64,000 bases of DNA from Vigna angularis (Eukaryota > Streptophyta > Magnoliopsida > Fabales > Fabaceae), in the NCBI RefSeq assembly GCF_016808095.1, contig NC_068975.1, positions 7,380,001-7,444,000 of the forward strand, read 5' to 3'. Below, in pieces: positions 34,743 through 45,904 of this stretch (its first letter is position 1; every line of letters starts with the position of its first letter). The notes below the pieces were generated by a model. It had not been told where the DNA came from and made no database searches. It worked only from the letters and a program-made list of their open reading frames with translations. Made by a program: the position numbers and the translations under genes.

Positions 34743-34960
34743 GGTTTAATAGGTTCGGAGGTCCCTATATTTGTGGGTTCGTTTCAATTAGGTCCTCCAA
34801 TTTTGGAAGTGATCAATTGGGTCCCTAATTTAACAAAATTGAGTTAATAATACCCTTTCCGTTAAATGCAATGGACGGCGTTAACTTTTTAAACAGGTGG
34901 CATGCTGAGGCATCATTTTATTTGTAGCTGGCACAGTTTGAGCTGAAATGCTGAGACTCA
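34743..34960 (+). repeat. Mutator-like element left terminal inverted repeat
   Basis: Matches the reverse complement of about 35885-36099 with few differences: GTCCCTATATTTGTGGGTTC, TTTTGGAAGTGATCAATTGG and CCCTTTCCGTTAAATGCAAT occur in both arms. Confidence 0.85.
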
Positions 34961-35215
34961 CTTTATGTGAGAACTTTGAATGTTGAACAAAAGTCCCGTC
35001 CAAGTTTGCTTTGTTTTTAAATGTCTCAACCTTATCTCATACAAATAAAAATAATAAATCATAACTGCTACATTTTTTTCATTTCAACAAAAAAATCAGA
35101 GTGAGTGGAAGCAGACTTTTCAAAATTTAAAGAAGAAGAAGAAGACGATGAAGATGGTGAGTGAAGTCTGAATTGAGAATCGAAGGAATTGCGAAGTGGA
35201 GAGATCGATCGGTGA

Positions 35216-35545
35216 ATGGAAGCGATGGTGTGGGAGGGAGTCATGGAACTCACCAAGTGGGCGCAGGAGAAGAAGACCGACCCTCTTCTGTGGTCAATTA
35301 AGGTCAACGCCGCCCTCAACTCCGCCGGCGTCTCCCTCCCTTCCGTCGACCTCGCACACCGTCTCATCTCCTACATCTGCTTCGACAACCACGTCCCCCT
35401 CGCCTGGAAGCTTCTCGAGAAAGCCATGGCCGTCAGAATCCTCCCTCCCTTGCTCACCCTCTCCTTCCTCTCCACTCGCGTCCTCCCCCACCGCCACCTC
35501 CACCCCGCCGCCTACGCCCTCTACATCATCCTTGGCGAATTTTGA
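35216..35545 (+). CDS. Captured first exon of a MED33-like Mediator subunit gene (fragment)
   Basis: A 109-codon frame, MEAMVWEGVMELTKWAQEKK through ISYICFDNHVPLAWKLLEKA to LLTLSFLSTRVLPHRHLHPA and AAYALYII, followed by a stop in ILGEF. From memory of the family, this matches the N-terminus of plant Mediator tail subunit 33 (MED33A/B; REF4/RFR1 in Arabidopsis), proteins of over 1000 residues that repress phenylpropanoid genes. Only the first exon-sized piece is present. The DNA is far more GC-rich than its surroundings, with CTC/GTC-rich codon ends. It sits between Mutator-like terminal repeats, the arrangement of a Pack-MULE. It retains an open frame but would give only a truncated protein; whether it is transcribed is unknown. 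Confidence 0.78.
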   Translation: MEAMVWEGVMELTKWAQEKKTDPLLWSIKVNAALNSAGVSLPSVDLAHRLISYICFDNHVPLAWKLLEKAMAVRILPPLLTLSFLSTRVLPHRHLHPAAYALYIILGEF

Positions 35546-35884
35546 AGGCGAGAGGTGACCGTCCTGGTGCGGCTGTTGATGGTTAACAGATTTACCCTCT
35601 TTCATGGTGGAAGAAGAAGCAACGAATAAGAATAAAAAACAAAGAGTAATCGGGAGTGAAAAACTTCACATAGAATTCGGGATTTCGACAACGTTGGAGG
35701 GTGAAAAAAGAAAATTAGGGTTTAGGATTAGAAAGGAAAAGGGAATCTGAATGCAAATTAAAAATTGCAGAAATTGGTTGTTAATGTTGGATTTGGCATT
35801 TCATCTACATTAACAGTAACAACGCAAAATCTATCTCTTTTTTCCCTAAAATCTCAACAATCAAATAAGAGATTACTTTTCTGT

Positions 35885-36099
35885 TGTGCCACGTATTAAG
35901 TTCAAACTGTGCCACCTGGAAATAAAAAGATGCTCAGCATGTCACTTGTTTAAAAATTTAACGTCGTCCATTGCATTTAACGGAAAGGGTATTATTGACT
36001 CAATTTTGTTAAATTAGGGACCCGATTGATCACTTCCAAAATTGGAGGACCCAATTGAAACGAACCCACAAATATAGGGACCTCCGAACCTATTAAACC
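35885..36099 (-). repeat. Mutator-like element inner right terminal inverted repeat
   Basis: Ends CCTCCGAACCTATTAAACC at 36099, the complement of the left end, and is then directly followed by TATTTTTAA, the reverse complement of the target duplication. Confidence 0.85.
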
Positions 36100-36481
36100 T
36101 ATTTTTAAATATGTTTGACCAAGCAGTAATTGTGAAACAACTGAATTAATTGCGTAATCATTTAATTGCTATGACTGCTACTAACTGTTATAATTGTCAT
36201 GACTATATTCGACTTCATTAGTGGCAAAGTCGACTAAAGAGCGTTAGAATTGTGAAAAACTATATATTGACGCAAATTTGAATTCTTCATATTAGTGTTG
36301 TCTTACAGATTTGGGAAAAGCTCCAAGAACTCTTAAAGAAGACCGTGGTTTTCATCTTTGGAGATAGCTTGAAGAGCAAGATTGTGTGCTTTTACTATGT
36401 GATCAAATCTGTGAAGGTGTTTGTTTTCGTGATCAGGAATTCAATCTTGTGAAGATTAGGGACCTCCGAACCTATTAAACC
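36100..36481. repeat. Inverted copy of adjacent LTR DNA plus a third terminal end
   Basis: 36100-36457 is the reverse complement of 34381-34742, the host LTR just left of the insertion, including the target duplication. It is followed by AGGGACCTCCGAACC and TATTAAACC, the outermost 24 bp of the element. The two copies of LTR DNA differ at only a few sites, so the event looks recent relative to the LTR's age. Confidence 0.85.
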
Positions 36482-36977
36482 TTAAAAATATAGTCATTAG
36501 ACACTTTAAGACAAGCATTAACAGAATTTCAAAACATAACAAACTTAGTCGAATGGCTTGCGCACATAGTAGACTTTGTAACAGTTGAAAACATAGTTTT
36601 GAAAAACTTTCTCTTCAAAAATTCTCACAGCACACTTTGAAAAAGTTTGTGCAAATCCATGAGTTTTAATCGACTTACTTCATAATGAAGTCGACTTAAA
36701 ACTGCCGTTTTGCTACACAATTTAAGTTCAACTAAACTGCATGTGGTTTTTCTTTTCCAAAACAATTTTCATGCAATCACAGATTAAATCTCACATACAT
36801 AACATAGTGAATTGCAATGATCAACACAACACAAACATATTCTCATATAATCATAATCACGAAAGTAATGAACATGTAACACATAAACACATGTGTTATT
36901 AATTATGTGTTGTCATCATCAAAAACCAGAAGCTTTGAGATTGTAGGTTCAACTAAACTAGTGCTCCCCTATCAACA

Positions 36978-37764
36978 ATCTCAACAGGCCTAATGACATT
37001 GAGCTTTAAAAGCCCAAAAAACCAAACAGCGCTGTTGGCGCTCAACGCCCTACTGAGAGGCGCTCAACGCGATGCGTTACTTTTTCTCCCCTCTTTTCTT
37101 GCTTTTGCTAAGTGTTTTTAGGTCTGATCTCTCAGTTTCAACCCTTGATTTTTCAAATTTTTGGCTCTTTCAATGCTTTCCCACTCAAGCATAACATCTC
37201 ACACTTAGCATATCAAACACATCCCTAAAACTAAAGCATATCAAACAAAACCAAATTAAAAGTTCTCAAAACAACTGGGTTGCCTCCTAGTAAGCACTTG
37301 TTTAACGTCACGAGCCTGACACCATAATGTTCAGTTTGAAATTTTTAAGTTGTTGTTACTTTTTCTTTCATCACACAAACTTGTTTTTAACAACTTCCTG
37401 TGCACCTTCTTAATTCTTCTAGAATATGGAGCTTCAATGTCAATAACTCCATTCACTTTAATCTCCTTCACAATCCATAACCTGTTCTTGTATTTGACTG
37501 GTTTGCCAGGTTTGAATTCTTCATCTTCAATCTTCAAGTCTTGGTGGATAATCTTCTCTTGAATCTCCTTCTCTTCTTCCTTTACTTGTGACAAGAAACG
37601 ATTCTTACCTTTCTTGACTGAACTAGTAGCATGTTTAGATACACTAGCCTTTGATACTTCTCTATCTTTTGGACTAGCCTTCTCTTGAATCGGCTGCTCA
37701 TCATCAAAGACATTGGAAATCACCTCTTCATCTCGGTCTTTAAGTATTAAAACTCCATCATATA
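36978..37764 (-). other. Fragment of a Gypsy-like retrotransposon, no intact gene
   Basis: GGCGCTCAACGCCCTACTG near 37035 and GGGTTGCCTCCTAGTAAGCA near 37278 resemble sequences common in Athila/Tat-type elements. On the minus strand a frame from about 37750 to 37331 reads GVLILKDRDEEVISNVFDDE, EFKPGKPVKYKNRLWIVKEI and APYSRRIKKVHRKLLKTSL. I do not recognise the product. The apparent longer ORF starting at 37933 is a chimera of Copia LTR sequence and this frame. Confidence 0.4.
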
Positions 37765-39140
37765 TGTTGAAAATACAATGGCTTAGTTTCAATACCAAGA
37801 GGGGGGTGAATTGGTGAAACACAAAAATAATGTTTTTTTTAAATCTTTTTCGTAAAAGGATGAACTTTCTAAACTTTCTTGAAACACAAGGAAAAAGACT
37901 TTGTAGTGCAGCGGAATATAATCGAATGAGCACACTACAAAGACGACTGAATGTAACAGAGTAGGGATAGAAAAATCAAATGCTGAGTTTTTATACTCGT
38001 TCGACCAAGCCTACATCCAGTGTCCTTCCACCACAGGAAGCAAATGCACTATAATGATCAAGGTTTTTACAACAAGGCTTTTATAACGACATCTACGTCA
38101 AAAATATAAAACACCTCTCTAACCCTTTAATCAAAATATAGGCATATACAAACAAAGAACAACAACAAGATGTCCCCTCTCCTACAGTCTTTAACACTTT
38201 GAACAATCCTCAAAGTCTAGAACGTCGCACGTTCTCTTCCTGTAATCACAATAGGGAAACTTCAATCTTCACAAGATTGATAGAAACTCATCACAAAATA
38301 GACACCTCAAGTGTAGATTGATCAGACAGTAAGAGCAATCACCAAAGATGAACACCACAGTCTTCTTGATGAATGCTTAGAGCTTTCACACTTTTTGCAA
38401 GAGATCAATAATCTGAAAAAAATCAATCAAATAGTTAGAATCACAAAAGTTCTTGCAGAAATCAAATTCGCATTAATTTATAGCAATTCGCAACTCTGAT
38501 GTATTTTAATCAACTTTGCTACTAATGCAGTCGAATATAACAAAACAGTTATAACAGTTAGCAGCAATCAATGTAGTTAATTGAATGGGCAATTAATGCA
38601 GTCGAATCACAATAAATGCTTGGTCAAGATATTTAAAAATATAGTCGTTGTAACATTTAATTCAAGCATTAACAGAATTTCAAAACTGTAATAGACTTAG
38701 TCGAATGTAGGTTGCATGTAATCGACTATATAACACAGTTAAGCAAAGTTTTGAACAACTTTCTCTTCAAAAAATCTTCAAGCACACTTTGAAAAAGTTT
38801 GTGCAAAGCCACGAGTTTTAATCGACTTACTTCATAATGAAGTCGACTTAAAACTGTTGTATTGCCACATATTATAAGTTCAACAAAAGTGCATGTGGTT
38901 TTCCTTTTCTCAAATAAATGTCATGCATTCACAGATAAGATCTCATGTAAATCACAGTGAATTGCAGCAATGACAGAATCAACATAAACATGTTCTCAAA
39001 TAATCATAAAGATGAAAGTTATGAACATGTAACATATAAACAACACATAACAACACATGTTATTAATAATGTTGTCATCATCAAAAACCAGAAGCTCTGA
39101 GATTGTTGGTTTAGCTAAACCAGTGCTCTCCCTATCAACA
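37765..39140 (-). repeat. Copia 3' LTR
   Basis: Starts TGTTGATAGGGAGAGCACTG on the minus strand (39140) and ends GCCATTGTATTTTCAACA (37765), 1376 bp. A purine-rich tract immediately upstream (39141-39155, complement AAAAAAGGGGGAGAT) shows it is the 3' LTR of the minus-strand element that extends to 44690. Confidence 0.88.
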
Positions 39141-39155
39141 ATCTCCCCCTTTTTT
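39141..39155 (-). other. Polypurine tract
   Basis: AAAAAAGGGGGAGAT on the minus strand directly precedes the LTR start: the plus-strand primer site for reverse transcription. Confidence 0.85.
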
Positions 39156-40430
39156 AATGATGCATAACCATGATTAATAAACAACCATGTTGTACAACTC
39201 AAATCATATCATATCAAAATGTATCAGAGCAAATGATCAACAAATGATCAACAAATGATCAAAATATATCCGAGCAAACGTGTTGACATATTCTCATTTT
39301 TTATTCAAAGCAAAAAACATATCAATTTATACCAGAACATATCAAAGCTCAAAATGAATATCAGAGTATAGTATTCTCCCAGCATTCTCCCCCTTTGTAC
39401 ATTAGCAAAAAAGGTATGCCTTATGATAATGATATGCTGACAAAAAGTTATTCAGAGATGCATCAGTAAATCATATTAATCAAACAATGATGCTCCCCCT
39501 TTCACAGATAATCACATGATAAAGATATAATCTCCCCCTAAAGTGTAGGCATGTGAAATTATCTAAGATCCTATGCAAAGCTCCTCCTGCCATTATGCAT
39601 GTTCTATAATCAAAACCCAAATGCACAATGTAGTTTTCACAGAACATTTTAGAGCATGTATAAGCATGTGGCAATATTGTATTATATGAGAAATTGTGTA
39701 AACACATCAATGAAGCATAGATACAATATCAATCAATAATCTCAATATTATCTCAAGTAATTTCAATCAATTATAAGAACAGAGATATATTGAAAATGAA
39801 ACAACCAACAGTATATGATCAATAATCAGAATAACAGAATTCCAAATCATGGAATTTATAACCCCTGTTAAACAGTAATCGATTAATCCATTGTTGCAAT
39901 CAACTTCATTGCTTTCCATTAATCTCAAGTTGTTCATCCATAAGCAATGTTCCTGCAAAACCTTTCAAGATCTTTCTAGATCAAGCATTTCAGAATCATT
40001 GTAATACATGAATTATTGCAGGTATAATCTGTGTGTGTAAATATATGAATGCAATAGTAAACAGTAAAGCAATCAACTTCATACACAACACAATCGACTT
40101 AATTCAAACATAATCAGGTACTCAATATAGAAATAATTTTGATTTCATTAACTTAAACCATGATTACAATAAGAATAACCAAAAGAAATATGGCATATAA
40201 AGCCTATTACAACCATAACAAAACAAACCAAGACAAAATACCTAAAACAGAACCTACTGATTGATTAAAAAAAAACTCAATTCTTTTTCTTTTTCTTCTT
40301 CAAATAGGTTTCAAGAGGCATGTCACTATTACATTCATCAGTGACATCTTCATCCATACTTTCCTCTTCCTACAATTCTTCTTCAGAGCTAACTTCAGGT
40401 GTACTACCTTCCCTACTTGATTCTTCTTCA
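39156..40430 (-). other. 3' untranslated internal region with repeated purine tracts
   Basis: Noncoding stretch between the extra ORF and the 3' LTR. Further tracts with complement AAAGGGGGAG or TAGGGGGAGA occur near 39380, 39492 and 39529. The equivalent region on the plus-strand copy (48060-49132) has GACAGGGGGAGCATC near 48820 and AAAGAGGGAGAGATAG near 48928. No protein is recognised. Confidence 0.6.
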
Positions 40431-40965
40431 GCTACAATCTCTTAAAATTCTGATTTTCCAAATTTAGATGTTCTTTTATTTTGGCAATATCATCTCTGGT
40501 TTTCTGACACATAATCTTGAGAGACTTCATTTCTCTCAGTATTGTCCTTTCAAACTCCCACTTAGTGCGGTATGGAATTGAAGATGATCCTTCTACTTCT
40601 TCGTCTTCTTTAGTGGCCTCAACCTTGAACACCCAGCCCTCTGGAGTATGTTGCATACCCATTTTATGTAGAGCAGACTTGTAAATCAAGTTGTTTCTAT
40701 TGTATGTTTCACTTGATTCATCAACACAATCAACTCCAAAATGAATGAGGATCTTTGAAATGAATACACAATAAGGCAGCATTGCAGATTCCAGCCTTGT
40801 TACTTTTAACATGTTATTCGAAATTGCTACAGGCCAATTTACCTAGATATTTTCTTTGAAAGCCTTAAGCAAGTACAAGTCTTCAGTTTTTGCCTGTGCA
40901 TGGTTACTTTCTCTAGGTATTAATATCTAAGAGATAACAAACATAACCAGTCGATCATTGATAAA
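40430..40965 (-). pseudogene. Extra (env-position) ORF of the Copia relative, Transposase_32-like, C-terminal part
   Basis: The 126-codon frame 40812-40432 starts within the gene: MLKVTRLESAMLPYCVFISK, GVDCVDESSETYNRNNL, SALHKMGMQHTPEGWVFKVE, and RTKWEFERTILREMKSLKIM with heptad-like spacing, then an acidic region extending to about 40330 out of frame. Upstream codons (FKENI, then a stop at VNWPVAI) are visible to about 40965, where a Gypsy-type element interrupts. It aligns with 47594-48058 and, more distantly, with copies A-F (GVFISKVL, GVD, GWFF/GWVF, FERFVVDQF positions). Placed between gag and the 3' LTR, like the env-like ORF of SIRE elements. Function unknown. Confidence 0.72.
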
Positions 40966-40975
40966 CAATTTTTTA

Positions 40976-42062
40976 ATCCCCAAAAACGGAGTCAAAAACT
41001 TGTTAAGACCTCGGCAAGTGTACCGAATCGTATCAAGTAATAATAATTGGTAAGAGCAAGTATCGTTTCCCAAGAGACTCACGACACTAAACAGTTATGT
41101 GATTACTCAACTAATTAAGACTCTAAAGAACAAATTTTGGGGTTTTTGAATGCAAATGCGAAAAAATAAACATGAATGCAATTTGATCAATTGAGGCTAA
41201 ACACAAGAATGAATGGATGAAGTTGATGATATAGTTGTTGGGTTTAGATTTCACCTAATTTACTCTCATGCATATATCAATTCATCTTCTTCATTAATGT
41301 TAATTCCATTTTCTAATTTACCTTAAACCCGATGTCTCGGTGAAGAAAGCCTACTCTTAATTACTAGTTCACAATGTCTTGTCTCCCTAGCAATTAATCA
41401 TGCATTACATTCGCACAAAAGCTTAAAGGCAACCGATCCTCCTATTCCTATGTCTAGGTAATATTGCTTCCGGGAGAATTTCCCCAGATCGTGATTCAAT
41501 TGTATGATCATTGATGTAATTAATTCAATTGCATGATCATTGATGTTATCAATATGGACACATATAGGTAAATCTAGAATTTGAGAAATTCTCCCGGAAG
41601 CAATATTACCTAGACATAGGAATACGAGGATCGGTTGCCTTTAAGCTTCTGTGTAAATGTAATGCATGATTAATTTCTAGGGAGACAAGACATTGTGAAC
41701 TAGTAATTAGGATTAGGCTTCCTTCACCGAGACATTAGGTTTAAGGTAAATTAGAAAGTGACATTAACATTAATGAAGAAAGATGAATTCAAAAATACAT
41801 GAGTGTGGATAGGATAAGTCGGAAACCCCAACAACATAATCATTCTATATTTTACATCAATCACTTTTGCTCTTTCAATCCAATTGATCAACACTTTCAT
41901 TCATGTTTATTTTCCGTAATCTAAACACGATGATTTCGTTTACAAGTATAATTTAATCAAGAAATTACATAACTGTTTAGGCCTTGAGTCATTTGGGAAA
42001 CAATACTTGGTCTTACCATTTATTATTACTTGATACGATTCGGTACACTTGCCGAAGTGTTA
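40976..42062. repeat. Inverted pair of Gypsy-type LTR segments (G4)
   Basis: 41001-41487 is a minus-strand LTR 3' segment (end at TGTTAAGACCTCGGCAAG), with an Asp-tRNA-like primer site in complement at 40976-40998. 41555-42062 is the same segment on the plus strand, ending CACTTGCCGAAGTGTTAATA. The spacer 41488-41554 includes a duplicated AATTCAATTGCATGATCATT-type sequence. Head-to-head arms of about 490 bp could fold into a hairpin. Confidence 0.75.
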
Positions 42063-42640
42063 ATAGTGCCCAATGTCTTTACTCTTTTCCTTTCAGATGA
42101 ACTGGACGTCATTTTTTTTAGAGAAAGATATTGATTTTAGAATATCAGAAGGAAAGATTCAAATGTCTGCTAAGAAGATTAATGACACACTTCTGTGTTT
42201 TAGGGTTTTAATCAAAACAAAAATAAATTTAGAGGGAACACAAAATTCATTTTAGTGCCAAAAAAAACGAATTCACCAAATTTAGGTTTTCAAATCATAA
42301 AAAGTTAAAAACAGAGACTTATAATCGGTTTTATTGAAGATGAAGTCGACTTAATGTTTTGACAGAATGTTGCCAACACCATAGAAACATATGCACGCAT
42401 AATATTCGAGTCAACACTTAATACAATCAATTAAAAGTCATAAAAATTGATTTTCACAGAAAACAATCTCAATCAATCAATCAATCACTCATACATTCAT
42501 CATACAATTATTCAAACAAATGTCATGCATGATGCAGTGAGATAATAATCGTTACCAAGAACTTTGATACCATCAAGTTAGTTCATTCATGAGTTCTGCA
42601 CTACTACAACATTATTTTCTTTTCTGCAAAACAACTTAGA
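42063..42640 (-). other. Internal noncoding DNA between gag and the interrupting LTR pair
   Basis: Downstream of gag on the minus strand. No reverse transcriptase, integrase, protease or RNase H motif was recognised. The end (42540-42640) matches 31990-32100 downstream of the other gag copy, so this is true element sequence. The small plus-strand ORF at 42073-42255 is not supported. Confidence 0.5.
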
Positions 42641-42644
42641 TTTT

Positions 42645-44360
42645 TTATGCAGGTACCCATTTGAATTTGGGTCCTTGTTTGTTAGCAGAAAGTTGTTCCT
42701 TGGGAATCCATCTGTATAATCCCTTTGGAACACCAATATTTCTAAAAGAGAAGTTTCTTATTGTGTGACCAAGTGTATTGTAGTAAAAGCATGCATTAGT
42801 AGTAGGTTTACTCAGATCAATAAATTTCTTTAAGTTTATCCTATTACTTTCAGCCTTATAACCAATACCTTGTCTGTAGATCGCTCTTCCAGATAATCTT
42901 AACACAACATCAAGATTTTCTTTACCTTGAGTGAATTTTACCAATGTGCTAGTTAAGTACTCAATTTTCTCAACATGTAGAGGACAATTATCACACTCTT
43001 TCTCAACAACTTCTACTTCAGTCTTTATTGCCTTTGCAGATTTCAGAGCTTCTTCAAGATCTTTTTCAAGCTTTTCATTGTCCTGCACAAGATTATCAAT
43101 TTTGTAATCATAATCTCTTCTCTCAAATGATAATCGATTCACTTTGTACTGAAGTCGCACGACCTCTGCATGAATTTCCTGAAATGCATCCAGTAGCATG
43201 TAGTACTTGACTTCTATTGGTTCATTTTCGAATTCATGATCACTATCATCATCTGATTATGCAGAGCCTGCCATGAAGCATAGATTTGATTCTTCTTCGC
43301 GATCACAATCTTCATCACTTGAAGATTCTTCATCACTGTTTTCCCAATCAATATAAGCTTTCCTCTCCTTCATGTTCTTGTCCTGAGGATACTTGGAGAA
43401 TTCTTTCTGCTTTTTATTCAAGTTTTGATAGACAGGCTTGATATGACCATCCTTTCCACATTCATAGCACTGAACAACGTTGCTTCTTGAACTATTCTTT
43501 CCTCCTCTTAAGAAACCTACATTGTTAGTAAGTTGACTTTTATTTTTCATAAACCGATTAAACTTTCTTACCATCATATTCATCATTTCTTTTTCTGGTA
43601 TATCTGCATCTGATTTAGTTTCAGGTTCATGAATCTTTGTAGCTTTCTTGCTTGGGGATTTTAAAGCAATCAATTTCTTCTCTTCAATTTCTTCTTCCTC
43701 CTTTAGCCTTCCAAGCTCCAATTCATGTTCTTTGAGTTTTCCAAACAATGTAGCCATGTTCATGCTTGTTAGATCCCTTGACTCAGAAATAGCTGTGACC
43801 TTGGGTTGCCAACTTCTATTCAAACTTTTCAATATCTTGATATTGATCTCCTCCTTGTCAAAAACTTTTCCTAGAGCCATGAGGTGGTTCACAATATGCG
43901 TGAATCTTTTCTACACCTCGTAGATAGTCTCATGAGCCTTCATTCTGAATAATTCATACTCTTGTGTCAGTGAATTCTTTCTGGCTCTCTTTACTTCTTT
44001 TGTGCCTTCATGCGTGACCTCCAAAACATCCCACATTTCCTTTGTTGTCTTGCACTGTGAAATCCTGAAAAATTCATCCATAGTTAGTGTAGAAGAAATT
44101 ACATTACGTGCTTTGACATCATATTGTGCTCTACGGTTTTCATCTTGAGTCCACTCAAAAAAAAATTTCAAAACAGTTTTTCCATTAACAACATGAGTTG
44201 GCTCAAATGTACCGTTTAATGTTGCATCCCAAACACCTTTATCCACGGATTCAAGAAAGATTTGCATCCGAATTTTCCAAAAAGCATAGTTTTCACCAGT
44301 AAATAGTGGTGGTCTATTTGTTGATGCACCTTCACCAAAGGTTTGAGAACTAAAAGCCAT
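42645..44360 (-). pseudogene. Copia Gag polyprotein, full length with stops
   Basis: Most complete gag in the window. Start MAFSSQTFGEGASTNRPPLF at 44360, then GENYAFWKIRMQIFLESVDK, DENRRAQYDVKARN, MDEFFRISQCKTTKEMWDVL and THEGTKEVKRARKN. A CAG-to-TAG stop at 43911 splits EVQKRF. The next frame (to 43257) has SLNRSWQPKVTAISESRDLT and a damaged first knuckle CYECGKDGHIKPVY (last Cys lost). A stop after MAGSA near 43255 precedes a coiled-coil-like region and a damaged second knuckle CFYYNTLGHTIRNF, then GLYRWIPKEQ and the end GPKFKWVPA at 42645. Gag ends here in a stop; no pol follows. Confidence 0.88.
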
Positions 44361-44427
44361 TTTTCAAGATCAGTCGATTTAAAGAAAAAGATAATCGACT
44401 TGTTTTTCAAATATCTTATGAAAATCG

Positions 44428-44439
44428 GCTCTAATACCA
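44428..44439 (-). other. Primer-binding site, initiator Met tRNA
   Basis: Complement reads TGGTATTAGAGC, two bases from the LTR end at 44442. One change from the canonical TGGTATCAGAGC. Confidence 0.85.
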
Positions 44440-44441
44440 AT

Positions 44442-44690
44442 TGTTGAAAATAGAATGGCTTACTTTCAATACCAAGAGGGGGGTGAATTGCTGAAACACA
44501 AAAATAATGTTTTTTTAAATCTTTTTCGTAAAAGGATGAAGTTTCAAAACTTTCTTGAAACGCAAGGAAAAAGACTTTGTAGTGCAACGGACTATAATCG
44601 AATGAGCAAAATACAAAGTCGACTAACTGTAACAGAGTAGGGATAGAAAGACCAAACGCTAAGTTTTTATATTGGTTCGGCCAAGCCTAC
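44442..44690 (-). repeat. Copia 5' LTR, 3' end only
   Basis: Matches 37765-38010 of the 3' LTR: complement of TGTTGAAAATAGAATGGC at the end and GGTTCGGCCAAGCCTAC before the break. Cut off at 44690, where a Gypsy-type LTR begins; the rest of the LTR is not found beyond. Confidence 0.8.
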
Positions 44691-45850
44691 TGTTAACCCT
44701 CGGCAAGTGTAACTGAATCATATCAAGTAATAATAAATGGTAAGACCAAGTATCATTTCTCAAACGACTCACGGCCTAAACAGTTGTATGATTTGTTGAT
44801 TAAATTAGACTTGTAAAACAAATTCTTGTAGTTTGAATGCAAATGCCTAAGAGTAAATATGAATGCATGTATTGATCAATTGGATCAAAAGAAGCAAAAT
44901 GTGATTGAAATATATGATGATGATGTTGTTGGGGGTTTTCAATTCATCCTATCCACTCTCATGTATTCAAGAATTCATCTTCTTCATTAATGTTAATGCC
45001 ACTTTCTAATTTACCTTAAACCCAGTGTCTTGGTGAAGAAAGCCTACTCCTAATCCCTAGTTTACAATGTCTGTCTCCCTAGCAATTATTCATGCATTAC
45101 ATTCGCACAGAAGCTTAAAGGCAACCAATCCTCCTATTCCTATTTCTAGGCAATATTACTATTGGGAGAATTTCTTCATGTCTAGATTTATCTATACGTG
45201 TCCATACAAATAAAATCAATGATCATGCAATTGAATGAGTTAACCAAAGCATGCATAGAGTATAGAAGAAAAACCCTAACAATTAATTAAAGAAAGCATA
45301 TGAATTAAAGAACCAATTCAGTACATGAGAGTTTCAAAGGATTACATTCATTCACCAACAACAATGAAGGTTTAGTTCACCATAATCATGGTGAAACTAG
45401 ATGAACAATAATGAAAGAATGAAAGATAGAACCCTAGAATTTGAAGAGTGGAAGTTGAGCATCCAAAATCCTCCTCCAAGAGGTGAAGAAAGTGTAATTT
45501 TGCTTCGTTCTGCCAAAAGATACTAACCCTAGGTCGACTAAAACCTTATATAGACTCTTAAAGATTACAGAAAAGTGGCCCAAGGCCCATTAAAATGCCG
45601 CTCAACACTAATTGACGCTCAGCTACAGTTTTGCCCCTCAACGGTGACTGCGGGTCTTCAGAGTGCCGCTTAGCGGTAATTTCCGCTGAGCGGTACTTGC
45701 GGCTCTTCTTTTATGCACTTTTTCTTCCTTTTCTAACTCCAACTTATGGCCACTTCACTTCTTCCATTCAATTCATCTTAAAACCTGCAAAAACAAGGGA
45801 AACTAAGCATAAAACCCATCCAATACTATTAACTACTGGATGCGTTTTAG
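44691..45850 (-). repeat. Gypsy-type LTR (G5), 5' end missing
   Basis: LTR end (complement) at 44691: TGTTAACCCTCGGCAAGTGT. Family signature blocks follow in order, with a CTTAGCGGTAATTTCCGCTG palindrome near 45665. The terminal TGATAACGG is not found, so the 5' end of the LTR is missing near 45850. Confidence 0.65.
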
Positions 45851-45904
45851 GAACTCCATGTTCAAGCAATGAAACTTCAATATAAGGTTAATTAATTAAA
45901 CTAT

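Larger units (their letters stand above)
34743..36481. mobile_element. Mutator-like element (Pack-MULE) with MED33-like exon, 9-bp target duplication
   Basis: Flanked by TTAAAAATA at 34734-34742 and 36482-36490, a 9-bp duplication typical of Mutator elements. Terminal inverted repeats of about 215 bp begin GGTTTAATAGGTTCGGAGG; the inner right copy ends at 36099. Beyond it lies an inverted copy of adjacent target LTR (36100-36457) and a third, 24-bp terminal end (36458-36481). No transposase is present, so the element is non-autonomous. The GC-rich centre (35200-35560) holds a captured exon. Confidence 0.88.
33880..36977 (-). repeat. Copia 5' LTR, split by a Mutator-like insertion
   Basis: Minus-strand LTR starting TGTTGATAGGGGAGCACTAG (36977) and ending CCATTCTATTTTAACA (33880). 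Without the insertion it is about 1350 bp, matching the 1376-bp LTR at 37765-39140. A degenerate primer site (AATTAGCACCATAGC) follows on the gag side. The inserted element occupies 34743-36481. Confidence 0.85.

Noticed and set aside
35196..35605. Frames at 35196-35558 (+) and 35294-35605 (-)
   Set aside because: GC-rich shadows of the MED33-like exon; only the frame starting at 35216 matches a known family.
37765..37933. N-terminal part of the 200-codon minus-strand ORF
   Set aside because: This part is the 3' end of a Copia LTR read in frame; the ORF is a chimera across the insertion boundary.
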